From Janibacter melonis (lineage in GTDB: Bacteria > Actinomycetota > Actinomycetes > Actinomycetales > Dermatophilaceae), in the NCBI RefSeq assembly GCF_020567375.1, contig NZ_JAJBZM010000002.1, positions 62,001 through 126,000 on the forward strand: a stretch of DNA of 64,000 bases, in the 5' to 3' direction. Shown here in pieces: positions 26,431-40,049 of this stretch. Within the stretch, counting starts at the first letter, position 1. Each line of letters begins with the position of its first letter. The notes under the pieces were generated by a model that saw only the letters and a program-made list of their open reading frames with translations, had not been told where the DNA came from and searched no databases. Position numbers and translations under genes: made by a program.

Positions 26431-28265
26431 GGCGTTATACCGTGAGTCCGATAAAACATCGCGCGTTTGCGGAATGCTTCCTCTCCTCCCTCCATAACGG
26501 TAGTGATCGCGGTGACGATCGAATCGTCATCATACGACCCCTGATTGCTGACATATCCGCGTCGGCCATTGCTTTCCATCGAGAGAACTGAGGCTGCGGA
26601 GCCGAGCACTGGGATGTTCGCGTTATGGGTGGCGACTATCGTTTGCGCCTGGGCGGAGCTGCGATTGTTCAGACCGACGACCACATTATCCACGAGGTAC
26701 GCGTTATCTAGGTGATCCTCTGGCTGATCCAACACGAGCGTTCTCTCATGCTCTGTCAGCAAGATGGGAAGGGTCACGGCGCATTTCTGGCCCGTAGACA
26801 ATTCTTCAACACTTTTTAGCGAAGACCCATCAAGAAGTAGGAAGTCCGCCCGGTCAGCCAACCGCACAAGGGAGAGCGCGCTCAGCGTTTCGGGATTTGC
26901 CATCCACTGGAACGCTCTGCTGACCCGGTCCGCAGGAAGATTCGTTAACAGTGAGGCGCGATCCCAGTCCCGTTCTTCAATCAATTCGAGAAGCTGGCGG
27001 GGGAGGAGGTGCCGTGAGAAGGCGTCTGCAACAGCTGTGTACTTCAATCCCGAACCCTGGAGGGCGCCGCCGAGGAATTTCCGGAACTCTCCGGCATCAG
27101 CGAGATGCTCAATGGAAACGGTCACTCGAGACGACAAATTTCGAGATACATTATCCGCGACAGCGACCCTCGCCAGATACTGCTGCTCACTCTGAGTTTC
27201 AGCCCGCGTGAGCAGGTCAGTCCTTCTATCCTGGGTTTCGGCGTACCGCCGCCTAAGAACTTCAAGTCGCTCCTGCTTTTCCCCCAGCCTTGCGATCTGA
27301 CTCCGCAGGTTCCGTGCGCGGGCTGTTAGTTCGCCGAGGCCGCGCTCCGCTTCATTAAGTTGAGTCCGTATGGGTTCGGCCAAAGAGCGCAACTCCGGCT
27401 CTCTGGTACGCCGGGACTGTCGCTCCCGGTCCAGCAAACGAGAAACGGACTCAAGCTCGAGACGGTACCGCGTCAGAGACTGCTTCGCCACGTCCAAGTG
27501 GCCCGCTACTTTTTCCTGCAGTTCTGTCGCCAGCGGGAGAATCGTTAGTTCATTAAACGCAGTAGCGGCAATAGAATGAGTTGCGAGCGACTTGGACAAG
27601 TGTTCTTCGAAGGAGTGCGCTTGATTCAGATCTGCCTGCAGCTGCAGTAACTCACCTTCGAGCCGGTGCAGCAGTTGCCTGTTTTCACTCAACTCGAGGG
27701 TGGCTTCGCTCATCAGCGAGGCCTCTTGAGCAACCATCACCTCAAGGTCAGCTTGGAGTGCTGGCCGTTGTGCCACGTCTTCAGCCAGCTCGTCAATCTG
27801 ATCACGCAACTCGGCCAAGAGGCTAGTCACCTCCGCGACCTCTGGGTCCACTTGTGACGATGAGGTCAGCTGGGCCCTCAAGTCGATGAGCCTCAGCCGA
27901 CTGTCAGCGTTGGACGCGATGCTCTCAAGTTCGTTCTGTCCCAGGAGTAGCGCCACATTCGCCATCTCGACCCTGCGGCCCCCACCGTGCGCGTCTACTA
28001 CCAGTCGGTACGACTGGCGGTCACCCTCGATATCGAGCACTACTTCGCCATCGCCAAGGAGGTAGAAGATCCGCCGCTCTTCGGCCTCCCTTCTGGACGG
28101 GTCCGCGTGCTCCGCGCCGAGCCCGTGTCGGATCAGCTCCAGCAGGGTGGTCTTGCCTGAGCCCCGTGGCCCGATGATCACATTGAGGCCACGCTGGAAC
28201 GACACGTCGAGACCAGTCAAGAAGCCTCCGGTTACTCGAAGCCGCGATATCCACACGCGGCTCAT
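26427..28265 (-). CDS. SMC/RecN-like coiled-coil ABC-type ATPase
   Basis: 612 residues from the ATG at 28265. Walker A GPRGSGKTT (32-40), a long coiled coil (about 140-390), ABC signature LSTGQK (489-494), Walker B TLVLDQPED (509-517) with the acidic residue of the D-loop and switch His547 in ATHNAN. The architecture resembles the ATPase parts of TrlF-type, RecF/RecN and other SMC-like proteins often found in defence loci; no nuclease or PHP domain is attached. First gene of the three-gene island operon, upstream of and coupled to the histidine kinase. DNA- or RNA-end sensing is a reasonable inference but is not shown. Confidence 0.85.
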   Translation of the reverse strand: MSRVWISRLRVTGGFLTGLDVSFQRGLNVIIGPRGSGKTTLLELIRHGLGAEHADPSRREAEERRIFYLLGDGEVVLDIEGDRQSYRLVVDAHGGGRRVEMANVALLLGQNELESIASNADSRLRLIDLRAQLTSSSQVDPEVAEVTSLLAELRDQIDELAEDVAQRPALQADLEVMVAQEASLMSEATLELSENRQLLHRLEGELLQLQADLNQAHSFEEHLSKSLATHSIAATAFNELTILPLATELQEKVAGHLDVAKQSLTRYRLELESVSRLLDRERQSRRTREPELRSLAEPIRTQLNEAERGLGELTARARNLRSQIARLGEKQERLEVLRRRYAETQDRRTDLLTRAETQSEQQYLARVAVADNVSRNLSSRVTVSIEHLADAGEFRKFLGGALQGSGLKYTAVADAFSRHLLPRQLLELIEERDWDRASLLTNLPADRVSRAFQWMANPETLSALSLVRLADRADFLLLDGSSLKSVEELSTGQKCAVTLPILLTEHERTLVLDQPEDHLDNAYLVDNVVVGLNNRSSAQAQTIVATHNANIPVLGSAASVLSMESNGRRGYVSNQGSYDDDSIVTAITTVMEGGEEAFRKRAMFYRTHGITP

Positions 28266-28538
28266 CCTGTCAGACGACTCAGTGCATGTGACTGCGGTGA
28301 CAGCGAGCAACCTGAATCGGAGGCCCCTACCGACCAGCCCACGCCCTGGAGTCCACCACGCGATGGGCACCCCCGCTTACGACGGGTCTCACACCTGTCC
28401 GCTGTTCCCGACCTGCCGATGATGGCCACGTGGCAAGCGCGCTGGTGCCGCATGCCCTCTTCGGGCACAGCGGTACTCGTTTCGCGCAAAGACTCGAAGG
28501 ACGCCACTCCCTACAACATAGAAAGGGGCTCTGACTTG
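28266..28538. other. Gene-free right flank of the accessory island
   Basis: 273 bases between the ATPase start and tRNA-Ala, intermediate in GC. It should hold the promoter of the three-gene operon. No second tRNA-Ala 3' end (expected attachment-site copy) or integrase remnant is seen here or at the left flank. Confidence 0.45.
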
Positions 28539-28614
28539 TGGTGGAGCCAAGGGGACTCGAACCCCTAACCCCCTGCTTGCAAAGCAGGTGCGCTACCAAT
28601 TGCGCCATGGCCCC
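28539..28614 (-). tRNA. tRNA-Ala (UGC)
   Basis: Read on the minus strand the gene begins GGGGCCATGGCGCAATTGG and pairs with TGGCTCC at the 3' end. The anticodon loop CTTTGCAA gives anticodon TGC, and the T-arm has GGTTCGAGTCC. CCA is encoded at the 3' end (28541-28539). It lies at the right edge of the low-GC island. Confidence 0.95.
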
Positions 28615-28638
28615 TGGATGTGAAGTTGTGCGATCCCG

Positions 28639-28821
28639 TCAGGCGCGGGAGTCGGTGGCCGCGGCCCACACGTCGCGCGGCGGGGCGGACGCGGTGCCTC
28701 CGCGCTGGCCACCGGCGGCAGCTGCGGCGTAGAGGTCCTTCTCCGAGCGCTGCGCCTCGATCTTGCGGCGGGCGTACGCGGCTCCTGCGGCAACGGCAGC
28801 GAGGGCGAGGATCTTCTTCAT
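28639..28821 (-). CDS. DLW-39-type small protein
   Basis: 60 residues: a hydrophobic N-terminal helix (MKKILALAAVAAGAAYARRK) and a charged segment EAQRSEKDLY followed by Ala/Gly-rich tail. Position between tRNA-Ile, tRNA-Ala and gyrA and the opening sequence match the actinobacterial DLW-39 family, here with DLY in place of the namesake DLW. Function unknown. Confidence 0.7.
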   Translation of the reverse strand: MKKILALAAVAAGAAYARRKIEAQRSEKDLYAAAAAGGQRGGTASAPPRDVWAAATDSRA

Positions 28822-28859
28822 CGGCTGCTCCGTGGTCGGGCATCGAAGGGGGGATCGGG

Positions 28860-28933
28860 TGGGCCTAAGAGGACTTGAACCTCTGACCTCTTCCTTATCA
28901 GGGAAGCGCTCTAACCGTCTGAGCTATAGGCCC
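28860..28933 (-). tRNA. tRNA-Ile (GAU)
   Basis: On the minus strand: GGGCCTATAGCTCAGACGG start, anticodon stem-loop TTCCCTGATAAGGAA with anticodon GAT, T-arm GAGGTTCAAGTCCTC, acceptor end TAGGCCCA. CCA is not encoded (CCC follows). The usual partner of tRNA-Ala downstream of gyrA in actinobacteria. Confidence 0.95.
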
Positions 28934-28950
28934 GTGTGCGACCGGATGCG

Positions 28951-28995
28951 TGGTTTCGAGGCTCAGGCCGTGAGGGCCTTCGCACCTCAACCACC
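28951..28995. repeat. REP-like palindrome between tRNA-Ile and DUF3566
   Basis: TGGTTTCGAGGCTC and GCACCTCAACCACC arms around GGCCGTGAGGGCC, the same family as the 63-64 kb cluster. It sits just upstream of tRNA-Ile and may also end gyrA-operon transcription. Confidence 0.6.
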
Positions 28996-29074
28996 GTGGC
29001 TGACGCGACGCCCGAGGTTACCCCACGGCTGGCGTCGCGGCCAAAACGCGGGGGTCCCTGGGGTCGTGCAGCCC

Positions 29075-29532
29075 TCAGTCGTCGGTGAGGGTGAGGTGGA
29101 GGCCGCCGACGAGACTGGCGACGATGTTGTACAGGAAGGCGCCCAGGGTGGCCAGGGCGGTCAGCAGGACGACGTCGACGACCGCGACGACGACCGACAG
29201 CGAGACGACCCGGCCGAAACCGAGGAAGTCCATGATGTCGAAGGTCTGGCCCGAGCCGTCACCGATGATCTGGCTAGCCAGGGAGTTGATGGAGTCGAAG
29301 ACCCCCATCGCCGACATCAGACTCCACAGCACCGCGCTCATGACGACCATCGCGATGCCCAGGGCCACGGAGAGGAGGAAGCCGACCTTCATCGCCGACC
29401 ACGGGTCCACCCGGGAGACCATGAGCTTGACCCGACGACCACCCCGAGCGGGTCGGGACGCCGCGGGACGGGGGGCGCCCGCCCCCTTCGCACCCTCGCT
29501 GCCGCGAGAGGCCTGCATCACCGTCGTGTCGC

Positions 29533-29536
<4 letters not shown>
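29075..29536 (-). CDS. DUF3566 transmembrane protein
   Basis: 153 residues. A basic, disordered N-terminus, then [25 protein letters not shown] with the family DPWS motif, and two transmembrane helices; the middle loop has [11 protein letters not shown]. Found after gyrA in most actinobacteria and thought to act in division or envelope processes. It overlaps the gyrA stop by ATGA. Confidence 0.9.
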
Positions 29537-32130
<2,594 letters not shown>

Positions 32131-32180
32131 GTCGTCCTCTAGCTCGCAAGTTCGGGCGAAGGGGGGTGCTCGGGCCCCGG

Positions 32181-34403
<2,223 letters not shown>

Positions 34404-34509
34404 TCAGTCTACCGCCCGAGCGCGACAACGCACGCACGTGCGCGCCCGTGGCGGCCGATCTGAGCGCCAGAACTCCCCGTCGAGGACTCCCGGTATGGCT
34501 CCTACCCCC

Positions 34510-35409
34510 TCAGCGGCTGTGAGAGGCCTTCTCGCAGCGCCCGCCCGGGAGGTCCCCCGCGTGCTCCTCGAGGACCTCCGCCAGCTCGTCCCCCAGCGCG
34601 CTGCCGCGCTCGTAGCTGCTCGTCCGGATCGTCATGGTCACGGCGACGTGCTCCCCCTTCGCACCCCTCATCACCCCGAGCTGACGGGCGACGTAGCCGT
34701 CGTCGGTCGGCCCCCACCCGCCCTTGACGAGGGAGCCGTCGAGCCGGCCGACGCCCCACGCCTGCCAGTCGAGGACCCGACCCATGGGGTCGGTGACGGT
34801 CTCCGCGTCGCGCAGGCAGACCGCGCCGGCGACGAAGCGCGCCTGGTCCGAGGCGCGCCACCGCGTCTGCCCGAAGGGGGAGAAGCCCGCCACGGTCGAG
34901 CGGCGCTGGACCGTCGTACGACGGTCGCCGCCGTCGGCGAGGACGTCCTCGACCGCCCGCTGCGCCCGGCTCGGCGAGCCCAGCCCCTGCCACAGCCGCA
35001 GCGCGGCGTCGTTGTCCGAGGCGGTGAGGGCGAGCTCGACGTCCGCCTCGACCGAGCCGTCGTCCGGGGCCGCGCGGGTCGCGGCGAGCGCGAGCGGCAC
35101 CTTGATCGTCGACCAGGCGGGCAGGGCCTCGTCGCGACCCATGACAGCGGGGGCGCCCGAGCCCCCGACCGGGGCGACGGCCAGGCTCACCTGCTCGTCG
35201 GGGTGGCGGGAGATGACTGCCCGCAGGTCACGCCGGGTGGCCGCGTCGAGCGTCGCCCGCTCGGGGGCGGGCGACGCGGACCGCGTCGCGGTCGGGCTCG
35301 GTGAGGCGGAGGTCGTCGTCGGCCCGGGGTCGACGGGGCTCGCCGTGCACCCCGCGAGGGCGAGCGCGGCGACGACCGGGACGAGCGCCCGGCGGGCGCC
35401 GCGGCTCAC
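34510..35409 (-). CDS. Lipoprotein with class A beta-lactamase-type serine hydrolase fold
   Basis: 299 residues. Lipobox LALAGC (Cys21), Thr/Ser/Pro linker to about 50, then a serine-hydrolase domain: STIK (S100, K103), SDN (131-133) and KGGWG as the third box. No clear ExxLN omega-loop motif, so true beta-lactamase activity is uncertain; a PBP-like or inactive binding role is possible. Starts just after the poly-Ser membrane protein gene, so the two are likely co-transcribed. Confidence 0.82.
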   Translation of the reverse strand: MSRGARRALVPVVAALALAGCTASPVDPGPTTTSASPSPTATRSASPAPERATLDAATRRDLRAVISRHPDEQVSLAVAPVGGSGAPAVMGRDEALPAWSTIKVPLALAATRAAPDDGSVEADVELALTASDNDAALRLWQGLGSPSRAQRAVEDVLADGGDRRTTVQRRSTVAGFSPFGQTRWRASDQARFVAGAVCLRDAETVTDPMGRVLDWQAWGVGRLDGSLVKGGWGPTDDGYVARQLGVMRGAKGEHVAVTMTIRTSSYERGSALGDELAEVLEEHAGDLPGGRCEKASHSR

Positions 35410-35416
35410 CAGCGGC

Positions 35417-36364
35417 CTAGTAGAGGACGACCGAGGCGTCGTTGCCCCCGGTGCACGTCGTCACCGTCGCGCCGGAGCAGCGCATCGTGTACGTCTGGTC
35501 GGTCACCGGGCTCTTGACGAGCAGGGTGGCCGAGCCGTCGCTGCCGGGCGTGTCGGCGAGGTAGGCGTCGCGGACCGCCTCGGCGAAGGGGCACGACGTC
35601 ACCTCGGTCGCGGTGCCGGCCCGAAGGCCCTGCTTCGCGGTGCCGCACGCGGTCGCGCCCTCGGGCAGCACGCCCGCGCGGGTCGGCGAGGAGGAGCTGC
35701 TCGAGCTGCTGCTCGAGCTGCTGCTGGAGCTGGACGACGAGGGCTGGCCGCCGTCCGCGGACGAGGAGGTCGGCGCGGGCGAGCTCGCGGTGCTGCTCGG
35801 CTCGTCGTCACCGAGCAGACGCAGCCCGGCGACGGCCAGGAGCGCACCGGCGACGAGGGCGCCGACGAGGAGCAGGACGAGACCCGCGGTGCGGCCGCCG
35901 CCCGAGCGCTGCGGCGCCCGGGGCAGCGGCGCGGGGGCCGCGCTCTGCGGGTGGTGCTGGGGGCCGGGCTGGGGCGGCGGCGCCTGGTACGCGGCTGCGC
36001 CGGCACCGCCGACGGCGGCACCCGTGCCGGCCGCGGGGGAGACCCCGGTGCTCGGGTCGTCGGGGTGGCGCTCGTAGCCGGGGCGGTAGGCCGCCCACTG
36101 CTGCGGGGTCTGCTCAGGGGTCTGCGGGGTGGCCGCCGACCGGCCGGCGGGGGTCTCGGACCCCCCTTCGTCCTCGGTCCACCAGTGCGTCGGGACCGCG
36201 TCGGAGGTCGCCTGCGGGGGGCGGGCCATGACCTGCGTCGGGGTGTCCTCGCCGTCCTCGACGCGCGGCAGCTCGGTCGTCGCGTCCGCGCCGTCCTGGG
36301 CGCGCTCGGGGTCGCCGAAGAGGACGTCGTCCAGGGGTGTGGGCTCCTCGCCGTCGCGGCTCAT
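35417..36364 (-). CDS. Single-pass membrane protein with a poly-Ser linker
   Basis: 315 residues. A Pro/Gln/Ala-rich cytosolic N-terminus, one transmembrane helix (GLVLLLVGALVAGALLAVAG), an extracytoplasmic linker with an uninterrupted run of about 18 Ser, and a C-terminal domain of about 85 residues with four Cys that may form disulfides (ACGTAK, SCPFAEAVRDAY, RCSGATVTTCTG). ATG at 36364 has GGAGG; 14 extra residues upstream are not needed. No family recognised. Confidence 0.7.
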   Translation of the reverse strand: MSRDGEEPTPLDDVLFGDPERAQDGADATTELPRVEDGEDTPTQVMARPPQATSDAVPTHWWTEDEGGSETPAGRSAATPQTPEQTPQQWAAYRPGYERHPDDPSTGVSPAAGTGAAVGGAGAAAYQAPPPQPGPQHHPQSAAPAPLPRAPQRSGGGRTAGLVLLLVGALVAGALLAVAGLRLLGDDEPSSTASSPAPTSSSADGGQPSSSSSSSSSSSSSSSSSSPTRAGVLPEGATACGTAKQGLRAGTATEVTSCPFAEAVRDAYLADTPGSDGSATLLVKSPVTDQTYTMRCSGATVTTCTGGNDASVVLY

Positions 36365-36433
36365 CGTCGCCCTCCTCTCGTCTCGGGCAGTCGTCCAGCC
36401 TGCCAAGGATCGCCGGAGTTGTCACAACGCAGA

Positions 36434-36467
36434 CGTCCCGGGCACGCGTGACGTGTGCCCGGGACGA
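36434..36467. terminator. Hairpin ending the dmp-like operon
   Basis: GTCCCGGGCAC and GTGCCCGGGAC arms around a GCGTGAC-type loop, 22 bases past the aldehyde dehydrogenase stop. Confidence 0.8.
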
Positions 36468-36488
36468 CCCCTGAGGAGGGTGCTGCGG

Positions 36489-37937
36489 TCAGGCGCTCGT
36501 GCGGTCGATCTGCATGACGACGGCCTTGGGCTCGGTGAAGAACTCACGGCTGAAGTCCCCGCCCTCGCGGCCGACGCCGGAGTCGCCGACACCGCCGAAG
36601 GGGGTGCGCAGGTCGCGGATGAAGAAGCAGTTGACCCACACGGTGCCCGCCTTGAGCCGGGAGGAGACCCGGTGGGCCCGCGAGAGGCCCTCGGTGAAGA
36701 GCATCGCGTTGAGCCCGTAGCGCGTGTCGTTGGCGAGGTGGACGACCTCGTCCTCGGTCGAGAAGCGGTTGACGACGCACACCGGCCCGAAGATCTCCTC
36801 GCAGTACGCGGGGGCGTCGAGGGGCAGGTCCTCGATGATCGTCGGTCGCACGAGCCAGCGGCCCTCGCCGTCGACGCCGCCGGTGCGGATCGTGCCGCCC
36901 GTGGCCTCGACCCCTTCGACGTAGCCGACGACCTTGTCGTAGTGGCGCTTGGAAGCCAGGACGGAGAACTTCGTCTCGGGGTCGAAGGGGTCGCCGATCG
37001 GCAGCGCCTCGGCCGCGGCCTGGAAGCGCTCCATGAACTCGTCGTAGATGCCGTCCTGGACGAAGAGGCGCGAGCCGGCCAGGCAGATCTGCCCGGAGTT
37101 GCGGAAGATCGCCTCGACCGCCCAGTGGACCGCGTTGTCGAGATCGGCGTCGTCGAAGACGACGTTCGCGCCCTTGCCGCCGAGCTCGAGGGAGACCGGG
37201 GCGAGGTGGGTCGAGGCCGAGGCCATGACCGCCTTGCCGGTCGTCGAGGAGCCGGTGAAGGTCACGCGGTCGACGCGGTCGTCACCGGTGAGGGCGGCGC
37301 CGGCGGGCGCCCCGTGGCCGTTGAGCACGTTGAGGACACCGGGCGGGAAGCCGGCCTCGACCGCGAGCCGACCGAGGAGGGTCACCGAGGCGGGGGTGTC
37401 CTCGCTCGGCTTGATGATGCACGTGTTGCCCCACGCGATGGCGGGCGCGATCTTCCACGTCGCCATCATCAGCGGGAAGTTCCACGGCGAGATCGCCGCG
37501 ACGACCCCGACGGGGCCGAACTCGCTGTACGTGTGGTGGCCGCTGTCCATGGGGAAGACCGAGCCGACGTGGTCGCGCTGGTGGTCGGCGAAGAAGCGGA
37601 AGTTGTCGGCGGAGCGGGCGACGTCGTGCTTGGCCTGGGCGAGGGGCTTGCCCATGTTCGTGCTGTCGAGGGTCGCCAGCTCGTCGGTGCGCTCCTCCAT
37701 GAGGTCGGCGAGGCGGTGGATGAGCCTTGCGCGCTCGACGCGGCCCATGCGGGGCCACGGGCCCTCGTCGAAGGCCGTGCGGGCGCTCGCGATCGCGCGG
37801 TCGGCGTCGGCCTCGCCGCCCTCGGCGGCCTGGGCCCAGACCTCCTGCGTCCACGGGTTGTAGACGTCGAAACGGCCGCCGTCGAGCGACTCGACCTCGA
37901 CGCCGTCGATGATGTGACCGAAAAAGGTGTCGCTCAT
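36489..37937 (-). CDS. dmpC: 2-hydroxymuconic semialdehyde dehydrogenase (DmpC/XylG-like)
   Basis: 482 residues of NAD-dependent aldehyde dehydrogenase. Visible motifs: WNFPLMMATWKIAPA, FTGSSTTGKAVM, ELGGKGANVVF (general base Glu) and GQICLAGSR (nucleophile Cys). It oxidises the catechol ring-cleavage product to 2-hydroxymuconate, feeding the oxalocrotonate branch (tautomerase I and decarboxylase H, encoded just upstream). ATG 37937 overlaps the tautomerase stop by ATGA; longer frame upstream belongs to another gene. Last gene of its operon. Confidence 0.9.
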   Translation of the reverse strand: MSDTFFGHIIDGVEVESLDGGRFDVYNPWTQEVWAQAAEGGEADADRAIASARTAFDEGPWPRMGRVERARLIHRLADLMEERTDELATLDSTNMGKPLAQAKHDVARSADNFRFFADHQRDHVGSVFPMDSGHHTYSEFGPVGVVAAISPWNFPLMMATWKIAPAIAWGNTCIIKPSEDTPASVTLLGRLAVEAGFPPGVLNVLNGHGAPAGAALTGDDRVDRVTFTGSSTTGKAVMASASTHLAPVSLELGGKGANVVFDDADLDNAVHWAVEAIFRNSGQICLAGSRLFVQDGIYDEFMERFQAAAEALPIGDPFDPETKFSVLASKRHYDKVVGYVEGVEATGGTIRTGGVDGEGRWLVRPTIIEDLPLDAPAYCEEIFGPVCVVNRFSTEDEVVHLANDTRYGLNAMLFTEGLSRAHRVSSRLKAGTVWVNCFFIRDLRTPFGGVGDSGVGREGGDFSREFFTEPKAVVMQIDRTSA

Positions 37938-38158
37938 GACGAGCTCCTCTCTGCGGAGGCGTCCTGCGACGCCAGCCGCTCGGCGATCGTCACGTCGCCC
38001 GCCGCGAAGTGCTCGCGGGGGATCTCGGTGACGAGCACGCGGATGTTGGACTTGGGGGCGACCTCGGCCTCGACGATCGCGTCGGTGACCTTCGAGATCA
38101 TCGAGCGGATCGCCTGCGGCGAGCGGCCCTGGGTGAGGGTGATCTGGACGACGGGCAT
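37934..38158 (-). CDS. dmpI: 4-oxalocrotonate tautomerase
   Basis: 74 residues beginning MPVVQITLTQGRS, so Pro1 becomes the catalytic base after Met removal; family length is 60-70. It isomerises 2-hydroxymuconate to 4-oxalocrotonate. It overlaps the decarboxylase stop by one base and the dehydrogenase start by four. Arg11 in GRSPQ is the second expected active-site residue; Arg39-like arginines are present in NIRVLV. Confidence 0.9.
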   Translation of the reverse strand: MPVVQITLTQGRSPQAIRSMISKVTDAIVEAEVAPKSNIRVLVTEIPREHFAAGDVTIAERLASQDASAERSSS

Positions 38159-38961
38159 CAGGCGTCCCCCTTCGTCCCACCGCTGATGAAGACCGAGCCG
38201 AGGTTGCTGAAGTGGCAGGCCACGCTCGACCCGGGCGGCGCGAAGACCGCGTCGGTCATGCCGCCGGTGAGCACGACCCAGCCGGCCTCGATGGCGTGGC
38301 CGCGGGTCGCGAGGTCGTTCGCGGCGAGCGCGAGCGCCTCGCCGGGGTGACCCTGGACCGCGGCGCCGGTCGCCGAGTCGACGACCTCGCCGTCGACCTC
38401 GACGAGGACGGCCTCGAGGGAGAGGTCGACCTCGCTCGGGGCGAGCCCGAGCCCACCGGTGACGAAGGCGCCCGAGCTCGCGTTGTCGGCGATGACGTCG
38501 CCGGCGGCGAACTTGAAGTCCTTGTACCGGCTGTCGATGACCTCGGCGCCGCCGTGCACGGCGGCGACGGCCGCCATGGCCTGCGCGCCCGTGACACCGG
38601 GGCCCTCGAGCCGCTCGCCCATGACGAAGACGAGCTCGGGCTCGATGCGGGGGTGGATGAGCGCGTCCTGGGGCACGGGGTCGCCGGCGGGCAGGATCAT
38701 CGCGTCGGTGAGCCAGGCGACGAAGGGGGTGTCGACCCCCATCCGCTGCTGCTTGGCGCGCGAGGTGAGGCCGAGCTTGACCCCGATGAGCTTCTCGCCG
38801 CGCTCGAGGCGCTTGGCGAGGGTGAGGTCCTGGATCTCGTAGCCGGTCGCGACGTCGAGCTCGGGCCACTCGTCGGTGAACTTCACCCGGTCACGACGCT
38901 CGTCCTCGCAGGCGAGCAGCTCGGCGGCGACGGACTCGACGTCCCACTGCTGGGCGGCCAT
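38158..38961 (-). CDS. dmpH: 4-oxalocrotonate decarboxylase (DmpH-like)
   Basis: 267 residues of the hydratase/decarboxylase superfamily: IGVKLGLTSRAKQQ, IHPRIEPELVFVMG (metal-binding Glu pair) and [14 protein letters not shown]. Assignment as decarboxylase rather than hydratase rests on its place directly before the tautomerase and dehydrogenase; the paralogue at 41056-41850 is next to F and G and is read as the hydratase. Product is 2-hydroxypenta-2,4-dienoate. The ATG at 38961 overlaps the aldolase stop. Confidence 0.85.
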   Translation of the reverse strand: MAAQQWDVESVAAELLACEDERRDRVKFTDEWPELDVATGYEIQDLTLAKRLERGEKLIGVKLGLTSRAKQQRMGVDTPFVAWLTDAMILPAGDPVPQDALIHPRIEPELVFVMGERLEGPGVTGAQAMAAVAAVHGGAEVIDSRYKDFKFAAGDVIADNASSGAFVTGGLGLAPSEVDLSLEAVLVEVDGEVVDSATGAAVQGHPGEALALAANDLATRGHAIEAGWVVLTGGMTDAVFAPPGSSVACHFSNLGSVFISGGTKGDA

Positions 38962-40049
38962 CAGGAGGTCGCCCCGAGCGCCTGGAGGTCGCCCATGTCG
39001 ATCTCGTGCTGCTTCTGCAGCTCCAGCGCCACGTCGATGATCATGTCCTCCTGGCCGCCGACGTAGCCGTACTCGCCGACCTTCGACAAGATCGCGTGGG
39101 CCGGCACGCCGTAGCGCTCCGAGGCCCGCTCCGCGTGGATGAGGAAGGAGCTGTAGACGCCCGCGTAGCCCTGGGTGATCGAGGAGCGGTCCATCCACGG
39201 CAGACGGCGGATGTAGGGCCGCACGACGTCCTGGGCCGCGCCGAGGATGCCGTCCATGTCGACCCCGGTGGAGATGCCGAGGCGCTCGAAGGCCACGGCG
39301 AGGACCTCGGTGGGGGAGTTGCCCGCCCCGGCGCCGAGCGCGCACAGCGAGCCGTCGATCTGACGGGCGCCGGCGCGGTAGGCGAGCACGGAGTTCGCGA
39401 CGCCGAAGGACATGTTCTGGTGGCCGTGGTAGCCGACCTGGGCCTGCGAGCCGATCTCGGAGACGAGGGCGCTCACGCGCTCGGAGACGTCCTCGAGGAT
39501 GAGGGCGCCGGCGCTGTCGACGACGTAGACGCACTGGCAGCCGGCGTCGACCATGATGCGCGCCTGCTTGGCGAGCTCCTCGGGCGTGACCATGTGGCTG
39601 AGCATGAGGAAGCCGACGGTCTCCATGCCGAGGTCGCGGGCTGCGCCGAAGTGCTGGATCGAGACGTCGGCCTCGGTGCAGTGCGTGGCGATGCGAGCGA
39701 TGTCGGCGCCGTTGTCGCGGGCCTGGTGCAGGTCGTGGACACGGCCGAGACCGGGCAGGAGGAGGACGGCGATCTTGGCCCGCTCGGCCTCGGCCCGGGC
39801 GGCCTTGATGAGGGACATCTCGTCGACGGCGGAGAAGCCGTAGTTGAAGCTCGAGCCGCCGAGCCCGTCGCCGTGGGTCACCTCGATGACCTGGACGCCG
39901 GCCTGGTCGAGGGCGCGGACCGTCGTGCGGACCTGCTCCTCCGTGAACTGGTGCGACATCGCGTGCGAGCCGTCGCGCAGCGTCGTGTCGGTGAGGCGCA
40001 CGTCGACGCCGCCGGAGAACTCCGGGATGGGGTGGGTCATCTCGCTCAT
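38961..40049 (-). CDS. dmpG: 4-hydroxy-2-oxovalerate aldolase
   Basis: 362 residues, HMGL-type TIM barrel: [15 protein letters not shown] (metal Asp, catalytic His), [12 protein letters not shown], and metal site [10 protein letters not shown]. It splits 4-hydroxy-2-oxovalerate into pyruvate and acetaldehyde and channels the aldehyde to DmpF. ATG at 40049 overlaps the dmpF stop by ATGA, matching the physical enzyme complex. Confidence 0.94.
   Translation of the reverse strand: MSEMTHPIPEFSGGVDVRLTDTTLRDGSHAMSHQFTEEQVRTTVRALDQAGVQVIEVTHGDGLGGSSFNYGFSAVDEMSLIKAARAEAERAKIAVLLLPGLGRVHDLHQARDNGADIARIATHCTEADVSIQHFGAARDLGMETVGFLMLSHMVTPEELAKQARIMVDAGCQCVYVVDSAGALILEDVSERVSALVSEIGSQAQVGYHGHQNMSFGVANSVLAYRAGARQIDGSLCALGAGAGNSPTEVLAVAFERLGISTGVDMDGILGAAQDVVRPYIRRLPWMDRSSITQGYAGVYSSFLIHAERASERYGVPAHAILSKVGEYGYVGGQEDMIIDVALELQKQHEIDMGDLQALGATS

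Noticed and set aside
23589-28538. Tyrosine-recombinase island with tRNA attachment sites
   Set aside because: No integrase and no copy of the tRNA-Ala 3' end at the left boundary.
34510-35409. A true antibiotic-resistance beta-lactamase
   Set aside because: The fold motifs SxxK, SDN and KGG are there, but no clear ExxLN deacylation motif; activity cannot be claimed.
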